From Pedobacter nanyangensis (GTDB taxonomy: Bacteria > Bacteroidota > Bacteroidia > Sphingobacteriales > Sphingobacteriaceae): a stretch of 64,000 bases of DNA. Positions 52,224 through 61,531 of this stretch are shown here, in pieces. The DNA is taken from contig NZ_QMHO01000001.1 of the NCBI RefSeq assembly GCF_003313505.1, positions 186,001-250,000 of the forward strand, given 5' to 3'. The notes below the pieces were generated by a model. That model ran no database searches, was not told where the DNA came from, and saw only the letters and a program-made list of their open reading frames with translations. Position 1 is the stretch's first letter; each line of letters starts with the position of its first letter. A program made the translations under genes and the position numbers.

Positions 52224-52961
52224 CTAAACATTCTTCGTATCAATCAATTTGAAGAACGCATCTCTGTAGGTGTCTCCTACCGGAATGGTTTTCCCCGCAA
52301 TAGCGATACGGCTACGTTCAATGCTCTCAATTTTATCTACCGCAATAATGTAAGACTTATGCACCCTGATGAAATCATTTTTAGGCAGGGTTTCTTCCAT
52401 TTTCTTCATATTCTGTAGCGTAATTACACGCTCATTTTTGGTGAAAATAGAGATATAGTCTTTCAGCCCTTCGATGTAGAGGATATCGTCAAGTTCAATT
52501 TTTTGGATTTTATGCTCCGTTTTAACGAAGATAAAATCCTGTATTGGTGCCGCTGCTGGGGCTGCTACAGGCTCTGGAGCCATTGGCGTTGGCAAATCTT
52601 GTTTCTGACGTTGGTTACGCACTTTCTCTACAGCTTTATAAAACCTGTCAAAGGCAATTGGCTTCAACAAATAGTCAGATACGTTCAGATCATAACTTTC
52701 TAACGCATATTGAGAGTAGGCCGTTGTGAGAATGTAACTGGCCTTATTGCCGGCAATTTTAAGGAATTGTATTCCGGTAAGTTCAGGCATTTGAATGTCC
52801 AAAAACACCAAATCAATGTTCCCTTCTTGCACTATCTGCATGGCCTCAATAGCACTTTCAGTACGTTTAACCAGTTCCAAAAAGGGCACCTTGGCCACGT
52901 AGTCGGCAATAATGTCCAGCGCTAAAGGTTCGTCGTCAACGGCAATACATTTTAAAATCAT
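52224..52961 (-). CDS. LytTR-family response regulator
   Basis: 245 residues. Receiver domain with D9/D10 and phospho-acceptor D55 (LVFLDIQMPE), T in TTAYSQYA and K in LLKPIAFD; then a Pro/Ala linker (about 120-140) and a LytTR domain (FIFVKTEHKIQKIELDDILYIEGLKDYISIF...). Start overlaps the kinase stop by four bases. It probably binds the direct repeats at 54,061-54,125. Confidence 0.93.
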   Translation of the reverse strand: MILKCIAVDDEPLALDIIADYVAKVPFLELVKRTESAIEAMQIVQEGNIDLVFLDIQMPELTGIQFLKIAGNKASYILTTAYSQYALESYDLNVSDYLLKPIAFDRFYKAVEKVRNQRQKQDLPTPMAPEPVAAPAAAPIQDFIFVKTEHKIQKIELDDILYIEGLKDYISIFTKNERVITLQNMKKMEETLPKNDFIRVHKSYIIAVDKIESIERSRIAIAGKTIPVGDTYRDAFFKLIDTKNV

Positions 52962-53995
52962 AAATCAAGCATTAGTTCTGTAGTGTAATGTGTAGACGAA
53001 TTTACAATATTTAGCTTATATCTATCAGGATACAGCAGTTGCAACCTACGTTCTACGTTGTTTAGGCCAACACCGCCAATAGCATCCTTGTTGGTGGCGT
53101 TCTTTTTATTGGTTACGCTGAAATGTAAAATTTTTTGGTTGGCAATAATATTGATCTTTATGGGATCGGCACTATCATTGGCTACGCCATGTTTAAAAGC
53201 ATTTTCAACAAAAGATATTAAAATCAGGGGCACTATTTTCTGGCCATCAATTATCCCATTGATACTGATCTCTACGGCCGCACCATCCTTAAATCTTAGT
53301 TTTTGTAGCTCTACATAACTCTCTACGTACTGCACCTCCTTGTCCAAACTTACCCAACTGTCGTTGCTTTCGTAAATCATGTAGCGCATAATTTCCGATA
53401 GTTTTAAGATGGCGTCGGCTGTTTTATCAGATTTTTGATACGCCAGGGAATAAATGTTATTTAACGAGTTGAACAGAAAATGTGGGTTAAGCTGTGATTT
53501 CAAGAACTGCAATTCCATGTCCTTTTTCTCGCTCTCTAAATTACGTTGGATTCTTTCGTTGGAAAACCAATCGACCACAAACCTGATAATGCTACTGGAA
53601 ACCAGGAAAAAGCCCGCAATAAAGATCACGGTGATCACGTAATTGCTCATGGAAATTTGGTTACGCGTACCGTTATCGGACTCGTAATAAAATACCTGCT
53701 CGGGGTTAAGCAGGCCAACCAGTAGTTTGAGGCCTACACTTGCAACAATAAGCAGCACAAAACAGGTGATGTACCACCAATATTGCTTTCTTTTTTTGAG
53801 AAGCTCAGGAATGAGCACAATGTAGTTAATATAAAAAACAGCTACGTTAATGGCGCCAAAAACCACATAGTCAATAACAAGTTCCTTTAGGGGATGTGGT
53901 TTGCTGGAAAAAAACAAGGCAACTGCGATGATGGAAACAATGATTCCCCAAAATACGCAATTCAATATTAACGACGCTTTGCTGCTACTCTTCAT
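52958..53995 (-). CDS. LytS-like sensor histidine kinase
   Basis: 345 residues, four membrane helices (residues 10-30, 43-65, 75-95, 118-140), then His_kinase motif LKSQLNPHFLFNSLNNIYSLA with H172, and HATPase_c (LILISFVENAFKHGVAN ... GGVGLNNVERRLQLLY). Overlaps the regulator gene by four bases (coupled). Its upstream region is shared with the divergent peptide-ABC operon. Confidence 0.93.
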   Translation of the reverse strand: MKSSSKASLILNCVFWGIIVSIIAVALFFSSKPHPLKELVIDYVVFGAINVAVFYINYIVLIPELLKKRKQYWWYITCFVLLIVASVGLKLLVGLLNPEQVFYYESDNGTRNQISMSNYVITVIFIAGFFLVSSSIIRFVVDWFSNERIQRNLESEKKDMELQFLKSQLNPHFLFNSLNNIYSLAYQKSDKTADAILKLSEIMRYMIYESNDSWVSLDKEVQYVESYVELQKLRFKDGAAVEISINGIIDGQKIVPLILISFVENAFKHGVANDSADPIKINIIANQKILHFSVTNKKNATNKDAIGGVGLNNVERRLQLLYPDRYKLNIVNSSTHYTTELMLDL

Positions 53996-54060
53996 TATCC
54001 GTTTTGCCTACAATAAATTTTACCTAAACTAGCCATAAGGCACTATTTCAACCAAGTGCT

Positions 54061-54125
54061 TTCGACCAACTGGCATTTTTTTTCTACGAATAGGCAATTT
54101 AGCCGATTTATTCGACAAACAGGCA
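54061..54125. promoter_or_regulatory. Three direct repeats in the divergent region, candidate LytTR operator
   Basis: TTCGACCAACTGGCA (54,061-54,075), TTCTACGAATAGGCA (54,082-54,096) and TTCGACAAACAGGCA (54,111-54,125), spaced 21 and 29 bases. On the minus strand each reads TGCCnnTTnGTnGAA. LytTR regulators bind directly repeated short sites, and these lie between the LytTR operon and the peptide-ABC operon. A weaker copy may start at 54,047. Confidence 0.5.
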
Positions 54126-54244
54126 TTTTTAGCGTTTATCTAGGATATTTTACACTTGGTCTAAAACATTTTCACAGGTTTTCAGGAATTATTCTATTTG
54201 TTCAACGAAAACGAAAGAGCATTAAACTTTAAACCTTTAGAACC

Positions 54245-54427
54245 ATGAAAAAGTTAACCAACGTATCGCCATTTCTACTTTTATTATTCCCTGTTTTTGT
54301 AGTGATGTTATTTGCATTTGCTTCAAACAGCAGCGAAGCCAACCATAACGAAGAGGGCTTGGTAAAAACCACCAGTGCTTCAGAAAATGCCACGATCGTG
54401 AAGGCTGCCAGTGTAATCCTACGATAA
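54245..54427 (+). CDS. Small membrane or secreted peptide
   Basis: 60 residues: a basic start, one hydrophobic segment (SPFLLLLFPVFVVMLFAFASN) and a charged C-terminus (SSEANHNEEGLVKTTSASENATIVKAASVILR). Two bases before the ABC ATPase gene, so co-transcribed. Could be an exported peptide, a small regulator or an ABC-associated membrane protein; no cleavage or processing signal (such as GG) is evident. Confidence 0.55.
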   Translation: MKKLTNVSPFLLLLFPVFVVMLFAFASNSSEANHNEEGLVKTTSASENATIVKAASVILR

Positions 54428-54429
54428 AC

Positions 54430-55341
54430 ATGAGTACATCATTTGCCATCGAAACCGTAGGGCTAAACCACCGTTTTGGCTCACAAACTGTAGTGAAAGA
54501 TTTGTCGCTACAGGTCCCGAAAGGAAGCATTTATGGCTTTTTAGGCCCTAATGGGGCTGGAAAAACCACCACCATTAAAATATTACTGAATCTGTTGCGG
54601 TCGTCTTCGGATACCGTGTTTATTTTCGGCAAGGAATTAAATAGCAACCGTACGGCCTGCTTAAGCCAAATGGGTTCCCTTGTGGAACAGCCTGCTATTT
54701 ATGCACACTTAACAGGCAAAGAAAACCTGATCAACCGCTGCATTTTGCTGGGCATAAGTAAGCATCGCGCAACAGAGATGTTGGCTTTGGTTGGCCTAAC
54801 AGATGCGGCTAACAAAAAAGCGGGAAAGTATTCGTTAGGAATGAAACAACGCCTGGGGATAGCCCTAGCTTTAATTGCCGATCCTGAACTATTGCTATTG
54901 GACGAACCCACCAATGGCCTCGATCCTAACGGGATTATTGAAGTGCGGAACTTGATGATGGAATTGGTGAGCAAGCACGGAAAAACAATCCTGGTTTCGA
55001 GCCACCTACTTGCCGAAATTGAAAGAACCGCTACCCATGTGGGCATTATCAATAAAGGAGCACTACTTTTCCAGGGCAATATCAACGAGCTTCACGATCT
55101 GAGCAAGCCCGTCATCAAAGTTGAAGTAGATGACAGTGGTGCTGCCACAAACATTTTGAGCACTGCAGGTGCCGAAATCGTAAGCAGCGACGAGGGTTTG
55201 GTAAAAATTGCTTACACTGGCAAAGCCGAAATGGGCAAATACAACACGCTTTTGGTAAACAGTGGCGTAACGGTTTATGCCATTCATACCGAGAAAAAAG
55301 ACCTCGAACATCTATTCCTGGATATTACCTCTAAAAACTAA
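54430..55341 (+). CDS. ABC transporter ATP-binding protein
   Basis: 303 residues. Walker A GPNGAGKTT near 38-46, signature LGMKQRL, Walker B LLLLDEPTNGLDP, H-loop in VSSHLLAE. The C-terminal extension (about 225-303) resembles BcrA/DrrA-type ATPases of antibiotic or lantibiotic exporters. Works with the permease encoded next, five bases downstream. Confidence 0.93.
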   Translation: MSTSFAIETVGLNHRFGSQTVVKDLSLQVPKGSIYGFLGPNGAGKTTTIKILLNLLRSSSDTVFIFGKELNSNRTACLSQMGSLVEQPAIYAHLTGKENLINRCILLGISKHRATEMLALVGLTDAANKKAGKYSLGMKQRLGIALALIADPELLLLDEPTNGLDPNGIIEVRNLMMELVSKHGKTILVSSHLLAEIERTATHVGIINKGALLFQGNINELHDLSKPVIKVEVDDSGAATNILSTAGAEIVSSDEGLVKIAYTGKAEMGKYNTLLVNSGVTVYAIHTEKKDLEHLFLDITSKN

Positions 55342-55345
55342 CATC

Positions 55346-56143
55346 ATGCGTTCTTTCTACATATCTTTTGTTTCAGAATTTTATAAATCACGTAAAACCC
55401 TGGCCTTTTGGGCGGCTATCGTTCTACCGTTAATTATATGTGGGCTAATTGCCTTTGGGTATTATTCCAATTCAGATAGAGTACTTAAATACAACTACCC
55501 GGGCATGATGCTCTGGTTCCAATATAGTAGTGCAGCCCTAGGTGTAATGGGCATGCTCATTTTACCTTTTTACGTGATGTTTATGGCATTTTCCGTAAAC
55601 AACATCGAGCATAAAAACGACACCTGGAAAACATTATTTTCACAGCCCTTAAATAAATTCTCTATTTATGCCGCGAAATATGCTTATGCCGTTGCCCTAT
55701 TGTTCATCTGTCTAGTGCTTTTTGCCTTGTTAACCTATACCTCCGGATATCTGTTACAGGCTATGGTGCCCAAATACACCTTTAACGACTACAATCCGGC
55801 CGTTATACTGAGCAGGCTTTATGGCAAACTGTTTTTTGCTTCGCTGGGCATCTTATCGTTACAGTTTATATTCAGTTTGATATGGTCTGATTTTTTAAAG
55901 CCCATGGGGATTGGTTTTGTATTTACCATTATGGGCATAATAACCGCCAATGTTGGCTGGAAACATGCTTATCTTATCCCATACAGTGATCCTGCCCTGG
56001 CGCTAAAGTTAACCAAGGCCAGCAAAAATGCCAATCCAGAAGATTTGCCAATATTTACCCAAGAAGTATGGGTAAGCATTGCCTACGGAATAGCACTGTT
56101 TATTGCGGGTTATTTTATTCTCGCAAAGCGAAACATCAAATAA
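55346..56143 (+). CDS. ABC-2 type transporter permease
   Basis: 265 residues from the ATG at 55,346 (MRSFYISFVSEFYKSRKTLAFW); the upstream extension of the frame overlaps the ATPase gene. Six membrane helices are visible (e.g. AAIVLPLIICGLIAFGYY, AALGVMGMLILPFYVMFMAF, YAYAVALLFICLVLFALLTY, GIALFIAGYFILA). The BcrB-like layout fits peptide or drug export. A terminator follows. Confidence 0.9.
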   Translation: MRSFYISFVSEFYKSRKTLAFWAAIVLPLIICGLIAFGYYSNSDRVLKYNYPGMMLWFQYSSAALGVMGMLILPFYVMFMAFSVNNIEHKNDTWKTLFSQPLNKFSIYAAKYAYAVALLFICLVLFALLTYTSGYLLQAMVPKYTFNDYNPAVILSRLYGKLFFASLGILSLQFIFSLIWSDFLKPMGIGFVFTIMGIITANVGWKHAYLIPYSDPALALKLTKASKNANPEDLPIFTQEVWVSIAYGIALFIAGYFILAKRNIK

Positions 56144-56175
56144 AAATTTTTAGTTTAGTTTTAGTTAATATAAAG

Positions 56176-56202
56176 AAGGCGGCTGGTTACCGCCTTTTTT
56201 TA
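56176..56202. terminator. Terminator after the ABC operon
   Basis: AAGGCGG (56,176-56,182) / CCGCCTT (56,190-56,196) followed by T7, lying between the permease (plus) and the convergent M28 gene (minus). Confidence 0.8.
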
Positions 56203-57558
56203 TCTGCCCGGTTTTGGAACCACCATTAAACTTTCATGGCCGTTTTCATCTACAGATTGTACAGCAAAAAAATAGTTGTCCTTAGAGTAGGCCAAGTTGG
56301 CCGAGGGATCCTTCACAAAAAACTTACGCTCCCAAAACGGGCTGGTGGTTTCTCTCATTAACACATAATATCCAAAAGGCGTTTTTCCTTTAGGGGCTTC
56401 CCATTTCAGCTGGGTTTTGTTGGTTAACCCGGTAGTAATCACCTTTACATTTTGAGGTTCCTGAGCAGACTGCCCCAAATTGGCCATTACCGACATATTC
56501 ATTCGGGTCACTTTTTGAAGGTAACTATAATCGACATATTCAGGCAAATCTCCGTATTTAAATCCATTTTCAGTTCTTACATCTTGATGTTGCCTGTTGA
56601 AGTCTTCGTTCATTTCCGTCACCCGAACAGCCGTAAATCCCTGCTGTGAAAAAGGAGTATGATCGCCGCCTCTCAAATACCGGTCTCTTCTATAAATGAG
56701 CTTAACCTCCAGTTGATCTACATAACGCTCCGCAATTTCTTTGATATATCTAGCTGCCTGCCTGGCATTGCCATCATTTTCTGTCCCTGCCGACTGGCGG
56801 GCGGCCGCTTGTTCCTTGGTTTCTGCGGCAGCAACCCCCTCGCTAAAAACCCTAACACTTTTATTATCCTTAATGTCTGTTTCCATTCCGTAGGAATTTC
56901 CTACAATATCGTTATTCATTAATAAATGAACGTCCCAGCCTTCGGCTTTTGCTCGCTTTGCCAAATTAGCGGCCCCATACAAACCCTGTTCCTCTCCCAC
57001 AAAGGCAACAAATACCAAGGTAGTCCTGAACTGATATTTGCTCATTACCCTACACATTTCCATCACCGCGGCTACGCCTGAAGCATCATCGTTGGCCCCG
57101 GGGGCAAAGTCTTTGATGTTCATCACATCAGTAACCCTCGAATCATAATGTCCAGAAACCATCAGCATCCGCTTATCATTTGGATCGGTACCGGGCAAAA
57201 CAGCCATCACATTCTTCAGGATTACAGGTTCCTTAATGCGTCTGCCATCAGCAGGCTGTTGAAAGGTATCATACGAAACCTGTAGCTTACCTCCACTTTC
57301 GGCCGCATATTTTTCAAATTCGCTCTTGATCCAGCTTCTGGCAGCACCTATTCCCTTGGTTTTGCTCAAGGTATCGCTCAGCGTATGACGGGTATGAAAA
57401 GAAACCATCTTTCTGACCAAAGTTTCTAAATGAGTAGCAGAAACCTCGTTTAACATGTTGGTAATTTGAGGGTCTTTAATTTCTGCCGTTTGCGCAAAAA
57501 CAACAGAATTGGCTAAAACCACTATGCTCATCAGCAAAGCCAGACGGAAATTTTTCAT
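56200..57558 (-). CDS. M28 family metallopeptidase with fibronectin III tail
   Basis: 452 residues with a signal peptide (LALLMSIVVLANSVVFAQ). The di-zinc aminopeptidase motifs are SGHYDSR, GANDDASGVAAVME, FVGEEQGLYGA, NNDIVGN and GGDHTPFSQQG. A fibronectin III-like domain occupies about 360-452 (NVKVITTGLTNKTQLKWEAP). Exported or periplasmic amino- or carboxypeptidase. Divergent from another M28 gene. Confidence 0.9.
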   Translation of the reverse strand: MKNFRLALLMSIVVLANSVVFAQTAEIKDPQITNMLNEVSATHLETLVRKMVSFHTRHTLSDTLSKTKGIGAARSWIKSEFEKYAAESGGKLQVSYDTFQQPADGRRIKEPVILKNVMAVLPGTDPNDKRMLMVSGHYDSRVTDVMNIKDFAPGANDDASGVAAVMEMCRVMSKYQFRTTLVFVAFVGEEQGLYGAANLAKRAKAEGWDVHLLMNNDIVGNSYGMETDIKDNKSVRVFSEGVAAAETKEQAAARQSAGTENDGNARQAARYIKEIAERYVDQLEVKLIYRRDRYLRGGDHTPFSQQGFTAVRVTEMNEDFNRQHQDVRTENGFKYGDLPEYVDYSYLQKVTRMNMSVMANLGQSAQEPQNVKVITTGLTNKTQLKWEAPKGKTPFGYYVLMRETTSPFWERKFFVKDPSANLAYSKDNYFFAVQSVDENGHESLMVVPKPGR

Positions 57559-57656
57559 ATTCTTTCGAGTTGTAAAATTCTGAATAGAAAGTTACAACTA
57601 TTTGACATTACCTGTAAATTCACACCATATTGTTACTTAACCTAAATCAACATTTT

Positions 57657-59222
57657 ATGATAAAGAATTTTACCATTGGCGCATTAGCCATGACGTTTTC
57701 TTTGAGCGCTTTTGCACAGGAGCCCGTTAATAACGAGGCTATACAGAAGATTAGAAAAGAAGGATTGGAAAACTCGAAAGTAATGGATATTGCTTTCCAG
57801 ATCACCGACGTAATCGGGCCTCGTTTGGCCAACTCTCCCGGCATAAAAAGGGGAAGGGACTGGGCCGTGAAATATTTTACTGATTTGGGGCTTAAAAATG
57901 CCAAACAAGAAAGCTGGGGCGATTTTGGAAAGGGCTGGTCAGTGGAAAAATATTACGCTGCTACCACTGCTCCTTTCTACAGACCCATTATTGGCTACCC
58001 TAAAGCTTGGACGCCAGGCACTAACGGCCCAATAAAATCGGAAGTTATTTTAGTTAAAGCGGATACGGTAACTGACCTTGAGAAATATAAAGGAAAATTA
58101 GCGGGTAAAATTGTGGTGATCGAATCAGTAATGGTACAGCCGTTGAAAAACTCTTATACCCCCGATGTAACGCGGTACACTGATGAAAAACTTGCCGAAA
58201 TGGCCGCAGCAGAGCCCGCCGCACCAAGGCAGGGCCGTCCGGGGGGCAATAGCAACCAAATGGCCATGATGATGCGCATGCGCCAAAACAGGGCTGCTAT
58301 TAACGAAATGCTGCTACAAGAAAAGGTAGGCCTGATTTTAACTTATGCCCGTGGCAACTACGGCACTTTCTTTACTAGCAATGGCGCTTCTTATGCGGTA
58401 GACGCCAAACCTGTTGCGCCTGAACTGGAAGTATCAGCGGAAGACTTTTTGCACATTTTACGCTTGTTGCGCGGAGGCCAAAAAGTAGAAGTAGAGGCCG
58501 AGGTGAAAACAACTTTCTATCCACAGGATGTAAAAGGCTACAACGTTATTGCCGAAATTCCGGGTACTGATAAAAAGCTAAAAGACGAAATTGTTATGTT
58601 GGGCGGCCACTTTGATTCTTGGCATTCGGGAACCGGTGCAACCGATAACGCAGCGGGCTCCATTGTAATGATTGAAGTGATGAGAATTTTAAAAGCAATT
58701 GACTTTAAACCTAAAAGAACCATCAGAATTGCACTTTGGGATGCCGAAGAGCAAGGTTTGCATGGGTCAAGGGGTTATGTAAAACAGCATTTCGCAGATC
58801 CAACGAAAATGGAGCTATTACCTGAGCACGGCAAGTTAAGCGCCTACTATAACTTAGACAACGGAACTGGTGCCGTACGCGGTATCTACTTACAGGGCAA
58901 TGCCGGTGCTAGGGATATTTTCCAAGCTTGGTTAAACCCATTTGCTGATTTAGGGGCAAAAACGGTGACCATTAGCAATACCGGTGGCACTGACCACCAG
59001 GCTTATGATGCCGTTGGATTGCCGGGTTTCCAGTTTATTCAAGACCCAATGGACTATAACACCCGTACCCACCACACCAACCAGGATACTTACGACAGAT
59101 TGGTAGAGGACGACTTGAAAAAATCTGCGACAATTATCGCTTCTTTTGTTTACCATACCTCTGAGCGTGCCGAGAAAATTCCACGTAAAGAATTACCAAA
59201 ACCAGTTGCTCCAAGAAATTAA
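57657..59222 (+). CDS. M28 family peptidase with PA domain
   Basis: 521 residues from the ATG at 57,657 (MIKNFTIGALAMTFSLSAFAQ signal peptide; the frame extends upstream without need). A protease-associated domain lies about 120-330 (KGKLAGKIVVIESVMVQPLK), then the M28 metal motifs GGHFDSWHSGTGATDNAAGS, WDAEEQGLHGS and NTGGTDHQAYD. Exported aminopeptidase. Convergent with the LuxR-type gene, with a shared terminator. Confidence 0.9.
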   Translation: MIKNFTIGALAMTFSLSAFAQEPVNNEAIQKIRKEGLENSKVMDIAFQITDVIGPRLANSPGIKRGRDWAVKYFTDLGLKNAKQESWGDFGKGWSVEKYYAATTAPFYRPIIGYPKAWTPGTNGPIKSEVILVKADTVTDLEKYKGKLAGKIVVIESVMVQPLKNSYTPDVTRYTDEKLAEMAAAEPAAPRQGRPGGNSNQMAMMMRMRQNRAAINEMLLQEKVGLILTYARGNYGTFFTSNGASYAVDAKPVAPELEVSAEDFLHILRLLRGGQKVEVEAEVKTTFYPQDVKGYNVIAEIPGTDKKLKDEIVMLGGHFDSWHSGTGATDNAAGSIVMIEVMRILKAIDFKPKRTIRIALWDAEEQGLHGSRGYVKQHFADPTKMELLPEHGKLSAYYNLDNGTGAVRGIYLQGNAGARDIFQAWLNPFADLGAKTVTISNTGGTDHQAYDAVGLPGFQFIQDPMDYNTRTHHTNQDTYDRLVEDDLKKSATIIASFVYHTSERAEKIPRKELPKPVAPRN

Positions 59223-59245
59223 GTAACTGAGCTGAAAAATAAGCC

Positions 59246-59297
59246 AACCACATAGAAACATAGTATCGAAATCATAAAACTGTGTTTCTATGTGGTT
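59246..59297. terminator. Bidirectional terminator
   Basis: Perfect 15-bp stem AACCACATAGAAACA (59,246-59,260) / TGTTTCTATGTGGTT (59,283-59,297) between convergent genes, with T and A runs on either side. Confidence 0.75.
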
Positions 59298-59298
59298 T

Positions 59299-59526
59299 TT
59301 ATACGAATACCCTTTCCTTAAATGCCCATACCACCAGTTGGTAAGCATTTCTAAACCCCATTTTCTTCACCATATTTCTGCGGTGGGTTTCAACGGTAAG
59401 CCTACTGATGAAAAGCTGATCGGCAATTTCCTTATTGCAATAGCCCAAGGAAATCAATTGTAAAACTTCCACCTCGCGGGCACTGATACTGTCTTGAAGA
59501 TGTTCTTCATTAATTTGAATGGTCAT
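59299..59526 (-). CDS. Small LuxR-type DNA-binding protein (HTH domain only)
   Basis: 75 residues, almost entirely a GerE/LuxR helix-turn-helix: ISAREVEVLQLISLGYCNKEIADQLFISRLTVETHRRNMVKKMGFRNAYQLVVWA. No receiver or sensor domain. It may bind as a dimer on its own or compete with a full regulator. The family in Bacteroidota often controls envelope or gliding genes; its target is unknown. Confidence 0.88.
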   Translation of the reverse strand: MTIQINEEHLQDSISAREVEVLQLISLGYCNKEIADQLFISRLTVETHRRNMVKKMGFRNAYQLVVWAFKERVFV

Positions 59527-59680
59527 AGTTCTTTAGTTTTACCCAAAATTATTTGGGCCTAACTGTTCTAACTTCAGAGATATTACCTTAATTTACAGGG
59601 TGTTTTTACGGTATTGTGATTTGCCCCAATTACTTTCCTTTGTAAAAAACAATTTAATAACCAACTAAAATTAAATCCAA

Positions 59681-60115
59681 ATGAAAAATCAAAAAGAAGA
59701 ATTATTGACAACATCTTTGACGTCTGTCCCTTTACCTATTGCGAAAGAAATGGCTAAAACATTTCGAAAGAATCACGTTAGGACGGATAAAGACACCAAA
59801 TCAGTTTGGTTTCCTGTTGAACAAATCACAGCAATTGCAAATGCCTTGAAAGAAGAAAAAGCAGATGGCATCAGGGTTTATTTTGGGCAATACACAGAAG
59901 ATTTAATTAAAAAATTAAACCAAATTACTAGTGCACCTGAAATCCCAAAAGACTATGCTAATAGAAACACGGTAATCTTCGTTTCGACCAGAGAAGAAAA
60001 CGGCATAAAAAAAACTGATTATTTTACTGACATGAAACACCCTATGAACCCTGAAAACAGAGGAGAACTTTGTCCAAACGACTGTCCCAAAGATAGTCCA
60101 ATGTTAACAGACTAG
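59681..60115 (+). CDS. Conserved hypothetical protein
   Basis: 144 residues, no signal peptide or membrane helix. Segments RTDKDTKSVWFPVEQITAIANALKEEKADGIRVYFGQYTEDL and the Cys-containing C-terminus (NRGELCPNDCPKDSP) are the only distinctive features; the CPNDC pair could bind metal. It is immediately followed by a membrane protein gene (start one base after the stop), which suggests joint function with the downstream two-component system. Confidence 0.7.
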   Translation: MKNQKEELLTTSLTSVPLPIAKEMAKTFRKNHVRTDKDTKSVWFPVEQITAIANALKEEKADGIRVYFGQYTEDLIKKLNQITSAPEIPKDYANRNTVIFVSTREENGIKKTDYFTDMKHPMNPENRGELCPNDCPKDSPMLTD

Positions 60116-60116
60116 T

Positions 60117-60770
60117 ATGCCGAAATTACTGAACATATTTATCATTATAGAGCTTGTAACGTTTCTTGCTTCTTTTTTTTTATTGCGACTAGACAAGAAC
60201 AAGTTTTGGAAGTTATCCATCTTATATCTGTTCATTGTTTGCTCGGTAGAGATTACAGGGCGTGTGCTCAGTCGAATTTATCACCTTCATAATACTTGGC
60301 TTTATACAATATTTATACTAATTGAAGCCGCATATATTATTTATGGCATGTATTATTTTCTTAAAGATTATACGAAGGTCAAATTACTTGCGCTATCATC
60401 TTATGGTATTTTTTGTTCAATTTATATATTAGAAATTTATTTCAATGGCATTATGGGCAAAAATACCTTGCCCATAATGTTTCTATCAATAGTAGCTATC
60501 TTATATAGCTTATGGTATTATTATCTACTACTAAAAAAAGATGAATTTGTTGTTATAAGAAAACATGCCCCTTTTTGGTGGATAGCTGGTGCTTTGCTAT
60601 TTTATTTTGGAGGTGTAGTAATTACACTTTTTGACCCTATTTTTCCAAATAAAATATATGCTGGGCATACTCTAAGATATTTTATCTTTATCTTACTAAA
60701 TCTACTACTGTACGGCTTTTGGACATACGCCTTTATATGCAGGAATCGACAACGCAGATATATATCCTAA
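60117..60770 (+). CDS. Multi-spanning membrane protein
   Basis: 217 residues with about seven hydrophobic segments (LNIFIIIELVTFLASFFLL, LSILYLFIVCSVEITGRVL, WLYTIFILIEAAYIIYGMYYFL, ...YFIFILLNLLLYGFWTYAFIC). No catalytic motif. It overlaps the following kinase gene by 34 bases, so it may be a sensory partner of that kinase. Function not established. Confidence 0.75.
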   Translation: MPKLLNIFIIIELVTFLASFFLLRLDKNKFWKLSILYLFIVCSVEITGRVLSRIYHLHNTWLYTIFILIEAAYIIYGMYYFLKDYTKVKLLALSSYGIFCSIYILEIYFNGIMGKNTLPIMFLSIVAILYSLWYYYLLLKKDEFVVIRKHAPFWWIAGALLFYFGGVVITLFDPIFPNKIYAGHTLRYFIFILLNLLLYGFWTYAFICRNRQRRYIS

Positions 60771-61528
60771 TTATTCTAGCTACGCTAATTTTTTTGTTAG
60801 TTCCGGGCTTTCTACTCATTTACATCAGGCAATATAATGCCCGTAAGGCAAAGCATCTGCAGGAAAAGAAATTAATGGCTCAGCAGTTTGAATCAGAACT
60901 TCTAAAAACACAAATTGAGGTACAGGAGCAAACCATGCAAACCATCGCCAGCAACTTGCACGACAATATTGGTCAACTGCTAAGCCTTACCAACTTAACC
61001 TTAGCTTCCATTAACATGGATGACCGAGAAAAAGCCCGCAAAAAAATAGATGCTTCTACAGACTTGGTCAATAAGTCCATCAAGGAACTAAGGGAACTGG
61101 CCAAGCTCCTACAGGGTGAAAAACTGCTCGAAAGGGGTATAGCCCATGCCATTGCACAGGAAGTAGATTGGCTAAAGAAAGTAGAGGTTTACCACATCAG
61201 TTTTACGGATGAGCTTGGGGAGAATATTGGAGCTTCCGCAGAAAAAGACCTGATCATCCTAAGGCTCTTTCAAGAAGTGATCAATAACATCGTTAAGCAT
61301 GCACAAGCAACCCAAATTGTCATTAGCTTAGCACATAAAGAAGAAAAGCTGGTCATCATTATTAATGAAAACGGTGTTGGCTTTAACTATCAGGAGGTAG
61401 CTAAAAACAGCAATGGGCTAGGCCTTCACACTATTGAAAAGAGAGTAAAGCTAATTGGCGGCGAATTTAACTTAAACACTGAAATAGGCAGCGGGACTGA
61501 AATTATCCTTACCATACCTTATCCTTAA
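60737..61528 (+). CDS. NarL-type (HisKA_3) sensor histidine kinase
   Basis: 263 residues from the ATG at 60,737; an in-frame TTG at 60,719 is less likely. One membrane helix (IYILIILATLIFLLVPGFLLIYI) then a HisKA_3 domain with H75 in IASNLHDNIGQLLSL and an HATPase_c domain (LFQEVINNIVKHAQ ... NGLGLHTIEKRVKLIGG). No extracytoplasmic sensor of size, so the signal may come from the overlapping membrane protein. Partner of the next gene. Confidence 0.92.
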   Translation: MQESTTQIYILIILATLIFLLVPGFLLIYIRQYNARKAKHLQEKKLMAQQFESELLKTQIEVQEQTMQTIASNLHDNIGQLLSLTNLTLASINMDDREKARKKIDASTDLVNKSIKELRELAKLLQGEKLLERGIAHAIAQEVDWLKKVEVYHISFTDELGENIGASAEKDLIILRLFQEVINNIVKHAQATQIVISLAHKEEKLVIIINENGVGFNYQEVAKNSNGLGLHTIEKRVKLIGGEFNLNTEIGSGTEIILTIPYP

Positions 61529-61531
61529 ACC

